Source: Thelonectria olida (lineage: Eukaryota; Ascomycota; Sordariomycetes; Hypocreales; Nectriaceae). Taken from it: 64,000 nucleotides of DNA. The position numbers and the translations under genes were made by a program. The stretch's first letter is position 1. The number at the start of each line of letters is the position of its first letter. The stretch is from positions 1 through 64,000 of the forward strand of contig JAGPYM010000047.1 of the NCBI GenBank assembly GCA_020736575.1, written 5' to 3'. Shown in pieces: positions 45,686 to 54,271 of this stretch. The notes under the pieces were generated by a model. That model did no database searches and was not told the origin of the DNA. It worked only from the letters and a program-made list of their open reading frames with translations.

Positions 45686-46000
45686 AATTCTCAAAATTGT
45701 GCTAATTTAACGACTTACGCCCTATCTTTGTCCGGTGGAACCGTGTACAATTGCTGAGAGCGACCAGAAACGGCCAAAATGTACCTTCTCAGGTCCCTGA
45801 ATGAGGACTACTCTCAGCAGCCGACGCTAATATTGGCTGTCATCAATGGTTACTTAAGTACTTCCTAGTATATATGAGTACGGACATTGCACTAGAAACT
45901 CGTGTCCCCACATGAACAGTGCGAACCATCGCCGGGACGCGACGGTGATAAGCTTCGAGCTTGTTGGAAGTGACACGCGATGATAGAGGGATAAATCGAT
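45686..46000. other. intergenic, no gene
   Basis: Spacer between the F-box gene and the next ORF. Nothing recognised. Confidence 0.4.
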
Positions 46001-46940
46001 TTGACAACGATGCTGCTACCATTTTCCCCCTCTCCTGTTGTCTCGAGGTTGCCCCACGTTGCAAATGCCTATTGGGTCCGATCAGGACAGACCACCACCA
46101 CTCAAAGTGCCCTAAAGGACGTCCTGACAAATCATGACGCGAGATGCGTTGACCTCCGATCAAGAAATGTGGCTGACGTGGCGACGCTGCCGACCACTCA
46201 TTATTCCCTGCGTTTGGTTCTGCCGTCCGCCGCTTGGATGTACAGGATAGGAGGGCATGAAATCTATTTAGAGCAGACCGCCTCGCTGCGCTCGAGCACG
46301 GGAGCCGTGGCCCATCAACAAGATTTCCTCGCTCTAGAGCACCCAAATCTGTCCATCGACGTTGGCCACAAAGTTTGTATGTGTCCCTTCTTTATCTCTA
46401 AAATCGTACCTGAATCTACCTACCACTTAGACGACATCGCTTATTCTTAGGGTGAAAACAGAAGCTTTAATTTAGAACTGCCACAATGGTCCTGGTCGTA
46501 ACAGGTCTCACACTCGCCGCCCCCCTGCTATGGGCGCCGCCGCTGGCCCTGCTGTTGCCGCGACCGTTGCAGGTGCCGGCGCTATTGAGGGCGCCACCGT
46601 TGGAGCGACCGTTCTGGCAATGGGAGAAGGCGCCCTCTACGCCGTAGGACTCACCGCCGGACCTATCGGCTGTCTTGTTGTGGGGTGCAACAAGAACGAC
46701 GATAGCAACGGCGTTCGCGGCTACACCTGGGACTGCTGGAAGCCTGTCGTCCGGGATACGTCGGCACGGCTATCTTACGGCATGACTCTTCGCTGCCTGG
46801 CTGCCCATCCAAATGTCCGGTCTATGTCGTTCGACCGGGACGAGCTCTTGGTGGGAAACATTTTTGGCGAGCGCTTCCGCCTCACTCCCGTCAGTGTTGA
46901 GGGGTCGCTGGCTCTTCACGCCTCGATTCTCTCATCGTAA
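46001..46940 (+). CDS. uncharacterised fungal protein with glycine-rich hydrophobic core
   Basis: Two ORFs read as parts of one gene. 46001-46380 contains YRIGGHEIYLEQTASLR and VAHQQDFLALEHPNLSID. An intron probably starts at 46380 (GTATGT) and ends near 46450 (CTTAG). 46530-46940 begins in a Gly/Ala-rich hydrophobic stretch (AVAATVAGAGAIEGATVGAT, LTAGPIGCLVVG), then TWDCWKPVVRDTSARLSYGM, NVRSMSFDRDELLVGNIFGE and LALHASILSS. This order (a QxDFLxxEHP word, a glycine-zipper-like segment, a WDCWKPVV word) matches a fungal family of unknown function that I recognise only by pattern. The hydrophobic part could insert into membranes. Exact exon joints between 46380 and 46530 are unresolved, and a frame break there is possible. 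Confidence 0.45.
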
Positions 46941-47045
46941 GGTGACTTCATCCTAATTGTCCTTCAACATGATCTCGAAAAAGCTAGAGGCTAATATCAA
47001 ATGCCTCGAAGGAGACTCGCACCGTATTGATAGTTGTTGTGCCGA

Positions 47046-47180
47046 TCAGTGTCGAATAGGGGTTCTCCGACGGGTGCTTCTTCGAGCTTTACCTCTTCGG
47101 TGAGTTCGGTGGGTATCTTCTCCGACGGGTGCTTCGTCGATGGGTGCTTCTTCGAGGGAAGGTGCTTCAAAGGTGGTTAA
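47046..47180 (-). pseudogene. Glu-Ala-Pro-rich coding fragment
   Basis: The minus-strand frame reads FEAPSLEEAPIDEAPVGED, similar in style to the acidic EAP-rich leader of the BTB gene at 42446-43491. No BTB domain follows, so it may be a detached leader fragment. Low confidence. Confidence 0.3.
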
Positions 47181-47280
47181 AATTTGTAGCCCTAAACTGG
47201 CCTGGTCTTCAAACGAAGAAGTGAATGGCTTCCAGCTTCCCCGTCTCCGGCAGAGGACCCGTCGTCCTCGGACCATAGCC

Positions 47281-48217
47281 TAAAAAAATACTCGGGTTGC
47301 GGAAAATTATCTTGTTCAGGATCAAATAAGCGAACTCTTGCACTGTAGCCGCCGAATGCAAAAGGTTTTGCATCCTCTAGCGGGCATTGGATGGTGAGCT
47401 CTGGTCACGTGTGATTGAGGGGTTCGACGGGAGCGGCCATTATCTTTTCCGTCCCGATAGTGGGGCGAGCTCTGGCCGATTAGAAAGCGGTAAAACGTGG
47501 CAGATAGGAGTCTGTACACGCATTCCCGGACGCACTTACGGCACTCCTACATAAGCTGCCGGGTGCTCTAATTACCTGACACTACTTGGATACACCCAAC
47601 TATGTATCTCCATTCCGCGGACCGTGTCAGCCATTTTTGGCTTTTTGTTTGTATTCGCGCGAACTCTGAAGTAGTGATGGCTCGTGCTTTTTGTGACGGG
47701 TTACCCCGTGAGCAGCAGGCCTCGCCGCTTTGCAACGTTCCGGCCTGACCAGGCCAGAAACAGTACAGCGCTGTCTCAGCACGTGCCTACAGCACCGCAC
47801 CGAACGTGTCATCGCCCTGAGGCTAGACCTAGCTGGCCGGTGCGTCCCGACTAGATCTAGCTGAAAACACTCGAAGAGCAATCGGAGAACGCTCAGATGG
47901 ATTTTCTCTTCTCATCCGAACCTTCTTGTACAATAGGACTCAATTAGATAGCACTACTAATTGAACCCCTTACACTTTTAAATTTCACAAAGAGCAAAAA
48001 GAGGACGCCAATTTCACTCTTAGTTGTACACGGAATTCTCATTTTGAGGGGAAGTGGTCCCAAATAGCTCGCTTGCGTTGTGCGCAATTGCGCGGTACCC
48101 TTAATGTCGGCCAGACACGGCGAACTCCTAATTTGGAGACTGCCCGCCACCTTTGCCTAAGTCATTTCTCCAGTCGGGCGCTTCAGCTAGGGCGACGCAA
48201 TCGATGGGGCTGGATTC
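47281..48217. other. no supported gene
   Basis: Short ORFs on the minus strand (47627-47881, 47944-48150) show no domain. A possible acceptor site (CAGCTAG) at 48184-48190 precedes the small repeat ORF and could mark an upstream exon. Nothing else is seen. Confidence 0.4.
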
Positions 48218-48469
48218 ATGCTGTCAAGCCATCATGTCGCCAAGATCATTGGTTCCAACCCGCCTCCCGTTTATGTTCATCGTATTGAAACGAAGGGTCG
48301 AGCCATTTTGAATGGAATCGAGTGCGGGAATAACAGCTACCAATACGTTAGAACGAACGGTCTAACTATTTTGAAAGGAATGAGGTGCGGAAGTAACTGT
48401 ATCCAAGTGGCGGGATACATCCCCGATGAGGAATTTGATAAGGTATGGAAAAATATAACAGAGCGCTAG
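48218..48469 (+). CDS. small protein with two tandem 21-residue repeats
   Basis: 83 residues from ATG 48218. The frame is open upstream for eight more codons after a stop, with a possible splice acceptor there, so the true N-terminus may lie further up. Residues about 23-64 hold two adjacent imperfect repeats: RIETKGRAILNGIECGNNSY and VRTNGLTILKGMRCGSNCIQ, sharing G..ILxGxxCGxN. A charged C-terminus (IPDEEFDKVWKNITER) follows. Tandem repeats of about 21 residues with Gly, Asn and alternating hydrophobics resemble HET-s-related amyloid motifs of fungal cell-death signalling, but I cannot align them rigorously. It could equally be an unrelated beta-solenoid fragment. Confidence 0.4.
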   Translation: MLSSHHVAKIIGSNPPPVYVHRIETKGRAILNGIECGNNSYQYVRTNGLTILKGMRCGSNCIQVAGYIPDEEFDKVWKNITER

Positions 48470-48587
48470 AAAGGCGTTAGAAGCACAGATGAGGAAATCG
48501 CTTAATGGATGCCGTTGGGGCATTCTCTTGTCTTGGTCAAGCACATGCGTCAAATATTTGTGTCGTTAAGTGGTAGGAATGGAGAGT

Positions 48588-48592
48588 CATTC
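48588..48592. repeat. target-site duplication of copia element, left
   Basis: CATTC here is repeated at 54267-54271 directly after the other LTR, a 5-bp duplication as expected from copia integrase. Confidence 0.9.
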
Positions 48593-48735
48593 TGTCGAAA
48601 TGAGAAGATTCAGATTGCTTAATTCTTACAAGTGAGAGGTGGAAGGGCCACCATCTATATATAGGTATGGGTAGCTGTAGAATGTTCTAGGGCTCTGCCA
48701 CCGACTTGATCGTCTAACACCCGCGACTTCCAACA
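48593..48735 (-). repeat. copia 3' LTR (143 bp)
   Basis: Begins TGTCGAAATGAG and ends TTCCAACA on the plus strand. It is identical over all 143 bp to 54124-54266. As the element lies on the minus strand, this is its 3' LTR. A TATATATAGG string at 48655-48664 could be read as a TATA-like element. The purine tract GAGTGGGAG on the minus strand at 48736-48744 is the likely polypurine primer. Confidence 0.92.
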
Positions 48736-48960
48736 CTCCCACTCGAGCAAGACGGTGGTACTCAGTCTGAAAGTTCTCAGCAACCTCGTTAAAACCTTAA
48801 AACACCTTCGTGGGTGAAAGAGGAAAGAGTGTTGCTGGACCCGTCAAGGCTCGACACAGTCCTGGGCGCGTGGGGAATATTGTCGGATATGACAAGGCTC
48901 CCACTGCAGCCTACCTCTGCATCGTCCTCGACCGCTATAGGCGCTTCAAATACTTCCGGC

Positions 48961-49202
48961 TTCGGTCCACTGAATACAGCCCCCGAGCCTTCGAGTCGTC
49001 TTTTGCCGGATCCATTTCACCGTGTTAGCAGCGCGCCAGGCCGTGTTAGCAGCCTCGGGTCCTTGGTGCTCGTTGGCAATAACTGCGGCTGCTCGCAGTA
49101 CCAAGGCTCCATGGTCCAGTTCGGGACTTGCAACCCAGCAGCGGCCTTCCCGGCTTTGGTCCACTGTGTACAGCCCCCAAAGCCTTTGAGTCGTCTTTTG
49201 CC
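48961..49202 (-). repeat. 47-bp direct repeat in copia 3' non-coding part
   Basis: TTCGGTCCACTGAATACAGC at 48961 and TTTGGTCCACTGTGTACAGC at 49155 start two imperfect copies of about 47 bp, both ending GAGTCGTCTTTTGCC. They lie between the pol stop (49433) and the 3' LTR. Role unknown. Confidence 0.75.
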
Positions 49203-49432
49203 AGATGTTTAAGAGTTTTGGTCTGGTCGGGAATTGCAACCCAGGCAGCGGGGTCACTTATTGACCTTCTAGCGGTGGTTGGAGTGAGTTGGACGAGCTG
49301 CCATTGTATGTGGTAATCGGGTAGTAGACTCCCACTGGATCCTCGCGCAGTGGATTAGGGGTAACAGCCTTGGGTGTATTCCAGAAATAGCACAACTTCG
49401 TAGCGTGGATCCCCTTTCTGGCCCGAATATCT

Positions 49433-52400
49433 TTACTCGTCCGGTCCGACAACTCCCAGAGCCTTCCGGAACAACTGAAAACGATCCTTGGGAAGTGCTT
49501 TTGTGAGTCCATCGGCCACTTGCTTGTCGGTCGGGATATAGTTCATCTCAACTTCTCCGCTGGCCGTCTTTTCGCGCACAAAGTGCTCCTGAATCGCAAT
49601 GTGCTTTGTGCGGGAGTGGTATTGGGGGTTCTTAGCCATTGCTATTGCCCCTTGGTTGTCTCCGTAGATAATTGTGGCAGCGATTTGGTCTGTGGCGTTT
49701 AGGCCTCCTAGTAGTTCTTTCAGCAAGGTTCGCAACCAGATGGCTTCCTTGGTTGCCTGTGTCTGCCCCATGTATTCGGCTTCGCAGGTAGATAGCGCCA
49801 CTGATTGCTGTCGCTTTGCGGCCCAGCTTATCGCACCGCTGCCAACGTTGAAGATGTATCCCGCAGTGGACCTTCGCGTCTCAGTGTCTCCAGCCCAGTC
49901 AGAGTCCGTATATCCCGTCAATGGGCGAAGCTCTCCTCGGAATTCGAGCTTGAAGTCGCAGGTTCCACGCAAATACCTCATGATACGTTTTACGGCGGCT
50001 TCGTGGGCCTTGGTAGGTTTTGCGAGATAGCGGCTGCATAGTGAGACGCCGAATGCAATGTCTGGTCTGGTCCCTAGCATTGCGTACATCAGACATCCGA
50101 TTGCTTTAGCGTACCAGTGCTTGCGATCTGAGTGAGTTTCGTCATCGTCAAGGGCGGGTTCTAGCTTCGCTGTTGCCACTGGGGTCGCGGTCGGTTTGGA
50201 GTCCCATAGTCCGAATTCCTTCAGGACTTTCTCAATGTACCCCTTTTGTGAGAGGCTCAGTCTTCGCTGTCTGCGGTTCCGAGTAATAGACATCCCTAGG
50301 TAGAAATGGCAAGGCCCAAGGTCTGTCATGCTGAACCGCTGGTTGAGGCTTTGTTTGATCATCTGGATGTCCCCTTTTGATGGTCCTGCGATGAGCAGGT
50401 CGTCCACGTAAACGGCAATGTAGGTTTGGCCTTTAACGAAGACACCCATGTCGGAAACGAGAGGCTGAAATCCCTGCTCTTGGAGGAATAAAGAGAGAGT
50501 CTGGTACCATATTCTAGGCGATTGCTTCAACCCGTATAAGGCTTTTCGCAGTTTCCAGACTCTTCCGGTTCCGTCATCGAAGCCCTCTGGCTGCCCAACG
50601 TATATCTCTTCGTCGATATTCCCGTAGAGAAAGGCAGTTTTGACATCCATTTGTTCGAGCTCGAGGTCAAGCGCTGCGGCTATAGCAAAAATTGCCTTGT
50701 AGGTCATAGGCTTGACGACTGAGGCAAACGTCTCGTTGTAGTCGATTCCTTCTTGTTGCTCGAAGCCTCGGACCACGTAGCGTGCTTTGAACCGCAGGAT
50801 TTCTGCATTAGCTCCCCTCTTGAGTTTGAATACCCACTTGCCCCTCAGTGCCTTCCGGTCCGGTGGCAGCTTTGCCAAGCTGTAGACTCCGTTCTCCTGA
50901 ATGGAGTTCATCTCGGCAGCCATTCCCTTGAACCAGTTCTCCCACTGAAGGGAGTCTCGGGCTTCTTTTATCGTTCGGGGCTCCGCCTCGTCTTCCAAGG
51001 GAGCCGCAAGATTGACGTGGGCGCACACGAGGTTAGTGAGAGTATTGGTTCCTAGGAGCAGGTATCTCGAAGGAAGTTTTGCCTTGGTCGATCTCTGTGA
51101 GACTCGGAGCTCTTCGTCCCGATCTGTCGCCCCGGTCGAGTCATGGCGAGGCTCGGATGTTCGTACGTGAATAGTGTCTGCTTCATTTTCAGCCATAATC
51201 TCCTCAACCTGTGGGGTGGTATCGTGTCGTGGCGGAGCTGCTCTCTTGGGTGAAAGTTCTAACTCTGGGTACAAGGTAGGTCCTTCGCTTCTCGTTCTCT
51301 TAGATCCAGTAGGTGTCCCTGGTACCTTGTGGAAGCTGGATTCGTCGAAGATGACATTGTTGGCGATGAAGACTCGATTGTTATTGTCCACAACAATGTA
51401 GTTGCTGGAGCCTTGATATCCAAGAAGTCGGCATTGAATCGTCTTTGCACGCAGCTTTTGTCTCTTGACGGATGGCAATATTGCCCACCCATTTGCACCA
51501 ATAACGCGGAGGTGAGAGAGGTCTGGCTTGTCTCCGAACCACGCCTCATAGGGTGTCTTGTTCAGGGTCTTGCTAGGACTCCTATTCCGTATATACACAG
51601 CCGCGTAGAGGATATAGGGCCAGAGTTTCCGCGGCAGGTTTGATCGCTCGAGTGTAGGTGTAACCTTTTCTTGAAGCACTCGATTAAAGGCCTCCGCAAT
51701 CCCATTCTGCTCATGCTGATCGGTCGCGGTATAATAAATTGTGATGCCCCTGTTATCGCAGAAGGTGCATAGCTGGTCACTGCGGTTTTCGCCACCCTGG
51801 TCGACGTGGAGGTAATGGCATCGACGTTCCGGTCTCTCGTATGTATCGAGGAGATGTTTGAAACACCTTGTGAACTCGGACTTTTCCTTGACTGCGTATG
51901 CCCAGCCCATGCAGGTAAAGTCATCCACGAAGACAACCCAATATCGCGAGCCGTCATATGCCGTGTCTGGAAATGGTCCTGCAATGTCTGCATGGACGCA
52001 TTCTAGCGGATACGTCCCTTTTCGGATTGACTTTCGGTGTGGCCGCTCTTTCTGCTTTCCAACTATGCAAGGTTCGCAATTTTCTCCGCGTAGAATCGGA
52101 CGAATACCGTGCGCCATTCCCCTCAGAGTCTTGATTCCGTTCTCGCTTAGATGTCCAAGTCTTTCGTGCCATATTTGAAGTTCGGGATCGCTAATAACAA
52201 GTGACGCCAAGGCAGCGTTGATCGCCTCGTCTGGTTGGTCCACAACATAGATTCCTGATCGTACAGTTGCTGTCAGAATTACTCGGTTGTCGTGCGTTAC
52301 CCTGGCTTGGTTGTCGTCGAAAGAGATTTTTGCTCCCTTCTTTGTTAAGGCAGATATTGAAACAAGGTTGACACGTCCTTTTGGAGAGTATACTGAGTGG

Positions 52401-53146
52401 TCAAGCGCCAGGTGTCGCGGACCGTCCAGTCCTTTTAGCCGCAGGATATAGTTTCCCAGACCCTGAGGAGTGATTTGTGTCTCGCCGATTCCGACTGTCT
52501 GTCCGCCGCTCCAGGGGTGAAGGGTACTGAAGTTTTCCCTTTTGCAAAAGGTATGCATCGAAGCTCCGCTATCCAGCACGTGTACTTGCTCGAGTAAATC
52601 ACTCAACCTTTGACCCTGGTATGCCATGAGCTGTATGACAGGTTCGGCATGGATGGCAAGAGCATTTGTAACTTCGTCCTGGTCCGCATTTCTGGTTCGG
52701 CTCTTGGTTCTTGGATGGTCTTGCCGCTGCTTTCTCCTGGATCGCTTATCGTCCAGGCGTTTCTTAAGCTCTGGGTGAAGCAACCAGCAGGTATCTGAGG
52801 TATGCCCAAGCTTCTTGCAGCAGCTACAGGTCGTGAAATTTTGCTCCTTGATGGCAGTGACCATAGCAGCATGCTTGATTGCCTCTTGGTCTTGGTCTTG
52901 TTGTTGCATCCGCTGACTATGTTCCTCCTGCTCAGCAGCTCTAGTAGCTTCTTCGATAGTAGTAGCTGCCTTGATGATGATGCCTTCGAGGTTCCGTTCG
53001 GGTAGCAGGCTGTGGCTCTGAAGAAATGCGGTGAGGAACACTTGATACTTGGGTCCAAGTCCATTGAGAAACTTGTCTATCAGTTGTGGTTGTCCAATCT
53101 GACTAGTTTCGTCTAATTGAAGGATTTGGTCTCGGGTCTTCTGCAA
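49433..53146 (-). CDS. copia gag-pol, main open frame
   Basis: 1237 residues open. From the start: C-terminal half of gag (LIDKFLNGLGPKYQVFLTAF), a CCHC knuckle CSCCKKLGHTSDTC, protease VLDSGASMHTF, GAG-pre-integrase with the zinc HHCC (IWHERLGHLSENG, then CEPCIVGK), integrase DDE residues (CVHADIAGPFPD, HVDQGGENRSDQ, DQHEQNGIAEAFNRVL), reverse transcriptase (FKARYVVRGFEQQEGIDYNE, MDVKTAFLYGNIDEEIYVGQ, IAVYVDDLLIAG) and RNase H (TDSDWAGDTETRRSTAGY, STCEAEYMGQTQATKEAIWL, YGDNQGAIAMAKN). All catalytic residues I can check are present. The natural protein starts upstream in another frame at 53568; MQK at 53146 is just the first Met after the frame change. Confidence 0.92.
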   Translation of the reverse strand: MQKTRDQILQLDETSQIGQPQLIDKFLNGLGPKYQVFLTAFLQSHSLLPERNLEGIIIKAATTIEEATRAAEQEEHSQRMQQQDQDQEAIKHAAMVTAIKEQNFTTCSCCKKLGHTSDTCWLLHPELKKRLDDKRSRRKQRQDHPRTKSRTRNADQDEVTNALAIHAEPVIQLMAYQGQRLSDLLEQVHVLDSGASMHTFCKRENFSTLHPWSGGQTVGIGETQITPQGLGNYILRLKGLDGPRHLALDHSVYSPKGRVNLVSISALTKKGAKISFDDNQARVTHDNRVILTATVRSGIYVVDQPDEAINAALASLVISDPELQIWHERLGHLSENGIKTLRGMAHGIRPILRGENCEPCIVGKQKERPHRKSIRKGTYPLECVHADIAGPFPDTAYDGSRYWVVFVDDFTCMGWAYAVKEKSEFTRCFKHLLDTYERPERRCHYLHVDQGGENRSDQLCTFCDNRGITIYYTATDQHEQNGIAEAFNRVLQEKVTPTLERSNLPRKLWPYILYAAVYIRNRSPSKTLNKTPYEAWFGDKPDLSHLRVIGANGWAILPSVKRQKLRAKTIQCRLLGYQGSSNYIVVDNNNRVFIANNVIFDESSFHKVPGTPTGSKRTRSEGPTLYPELELSPKRAAPPRHDTTPQVEEIMAENEADTIHVRTSEPRHDSTGATDRDEELRVSQRSTKAKLPSRYLLLGTNTLTNLVCAHVNLAAPLEDEAEPRTIKEARDSLQWENWFKGMAAEMNSIQENGVYSLAKLPPDRKALRGKWVFKLKRGANAEILRFKARYVVRGFEQQEGIDYNETFASVVKPMTYKAIFAIAAALDLELEQMDVKTAFLYGNIDEEIYVGQPEGFDDGTGRVWKLRKALYGLKQSPRIWYQTLSLFLQEQGFQPLVSDMGVFVKGQTYIAVYVDDLLIAGPSKGDIQMIKQSLNQRFSMTDLGPCHFYLGMSITRNRRQRRLSLSQKGYIEKVLKEFGLWDSKPTATPVATAKLEPALDDDETHSDRKHWYAKAIGCLMYAMLGTRPDIAFGVSLCSRYLAKPTKAHEAAVKRIMRYLRGTCDFKLEFRGELRPLTGYTDSDWAGDTETRRSTAGYIFNVGSGAISWAAKRQQSVALSTCEAEYMGQTQATKEAIWLRTLLKELLGGLNATDQIAATIIYGDNQGAIAMAKNPQYHSRTKHIAIQEHFVREKTASGEVEMNYIPTDKQVADGLTKALPKDRFQLFRKALGVVGPDE

Positions 53147-53568
53147 TTGCCGAGAGAAGTCGGATACACTTCGCAGTGGTCTGGAGTAAGCCGATCAAAC
53201 TTTTGCTGGAGGTCGTGGAATACACTGCTACCCTTGGGTTTAAAGTGCTGCTCCAGCATTTTGAGGATGTCCGCTAAGTTGTTAAGACCTTGGACTTCCT
53301 GTTTGGGACGGAAACCAAGCCGATATCGAACGGCTCCACACGCACGTGCTTGTCTATGGTGCCAAGCATCTAGCCTTTCTTCGAAGTCGACGTCCGAGAG
53401 ATTGCCTTGCACCGGTGGGTCTCGTTTTCTCTCCAGGAGATCGTCATAACCGGACAGGGCCAGTAGGTCTCGGATTTCCTCGTTCCAGTTGATCCAGCCT
53501 TCAGAGGATTCAAGCTTGGCAACTCCAGAAAGATTTCCGCTTAGGTTCGAGTCTTTGCCGTCTGACAT
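53113..53568 (-). CDS. copia gag N-terminal part, frame-separated
   Basis: From ATG 53568 (MSDGKDSNLSGNLSGVAKLE) this reads the N-terminal half of copia gag: GWINWNEEIRDLLALSGYDD, ARACGAVRYRLGF and LADILKMLEQHFKPKGSSVF. It leaves the proper frame near 53,173. There, a -1 shift would join FDRLTPDHC to SVSDFSRQLQKTRDQI of the main frame. No classic slippery heptamer is seen, so a one-base deletion (or sequencing error) is more likely than programmed frameshifting. Confidence 0.8.
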   Translation of the reverse strand: MSDGKDSNLSGNLSGVAKLESSEGWINWNEEIRDLLALSGYDDLLERKRDPPVQGNLSDVDFEERLDAWHHRQARACGAVRYRLGFRPKQEVQGLNNLADILKMLEQHFKPKGSSVFHDLQQKFDRLTPDHCEVYPTSLGNCRRPETKSFN

Positions 53569-54104
53569 GTTGAAGTAGTGTAAAGTGTTGATGTTGTTAG
53601 CTCGTTTTCGATGTAGAGGTAAGACAAGAAGTCCAGGACGTGCTTCTTATAGATAGCACCAGCAGACACGGAGGGTGGTGTGTCGCACCCAACAGACCAA
53701 AAGCCATACATTTGATCAAACCGGAAGGCAGGTCTTCCAGTTGTTCAGACAGGCTGTTCAGACCGGCAGCCCGGAATTCCGAACTTCCTGTCAGGGATTG
53801 GTATCAGCTACGTCTCCCAAAAAGCAAGTTTTTCAACACAACGGCCTTGGCGGCCCTTGTAGAGGCGAAGAAAGTATCGAGACATGGCGAAGTCGGTCTT
53901 TTTGCAGCTCCAGCCGCTCGTTGTGCTGCTTGGTAAATGACTAAGTAGCGGGTTCTTCGTTCAGGAGACAGGAAGATGAAGGGCCGTAATTCTAGCCGGG
54001 TCCAAGGCTGATGTTGAGTCTCCGCTGCAGTGGAAGGGACTGTGAGGTCCTTGTGAGTAAGGGATGGATGATTAGGTAGGAGACTCAGCTTTAGGTTTAG
54101 TTTA

Positions 54105-54123
54105 GCCTCCCGGGCTCATAACC
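54105..54123 (-). promoter_or_regulatory. copia primer-binding site
   Basis: Directly inside the 5' LTR the minus strand reads GGTTATGAGCCCGGGAG, in the position and style of a tRNA primer-binding site. The exact tRNA is not assigned. Confidence 0.6.
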
Positions 54124-54266
54124 TGTCGAAATGAGAAGATTCAGATTGCTTAATTCTTACAAGTGAGAGGTGGAAGGGCCACCATCTATATATAGGTATG
54201 GGTAGCTGTAGAATGTTCTAGGGCTCTGCCACCGACTTGATCGTCTAACACCCGCGACTTCCAACA
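54124..54266 (-). repeat. copia 5' LTR (143 bp)
   Basis: Identical to 48593-48735. It is followed on the plus strand by the second CATTC at 54267-54271. It should contain the promoter for the minus-strand element RNA. Confidence 0.92.
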
Positions 54267-54271
54267 CATTC

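Larger units (their letters stand above)
48593..54266 (-). mobile_element. Ty1/copia LTR retrotransposon, recently inserted
   Basis: Complete element of 5,674 bp with identical 143-bp LTRs and a CATTC target duplication. Order on the minus strand: 5' LTR (54124-54266), primer-binding site, leader of about 550 bp, gag-pol in protease, integrase, reverse transcriptase, RNase H order (the copia order), a non-coding 3' part and the 3' LTR. Identical LTRs imply insertion too recently for substitutions to accumulate. The only visible damage is a one-base frame change in gag. It carries no RIP-type stops. Confidence 0.93.

Noticed and set aside
53160..53190. Programmed -1 frameshift in copia gag
   Set aside because: No slippery heptamer and no obvious pseudoknot at the shift point; kept only as an alternative.
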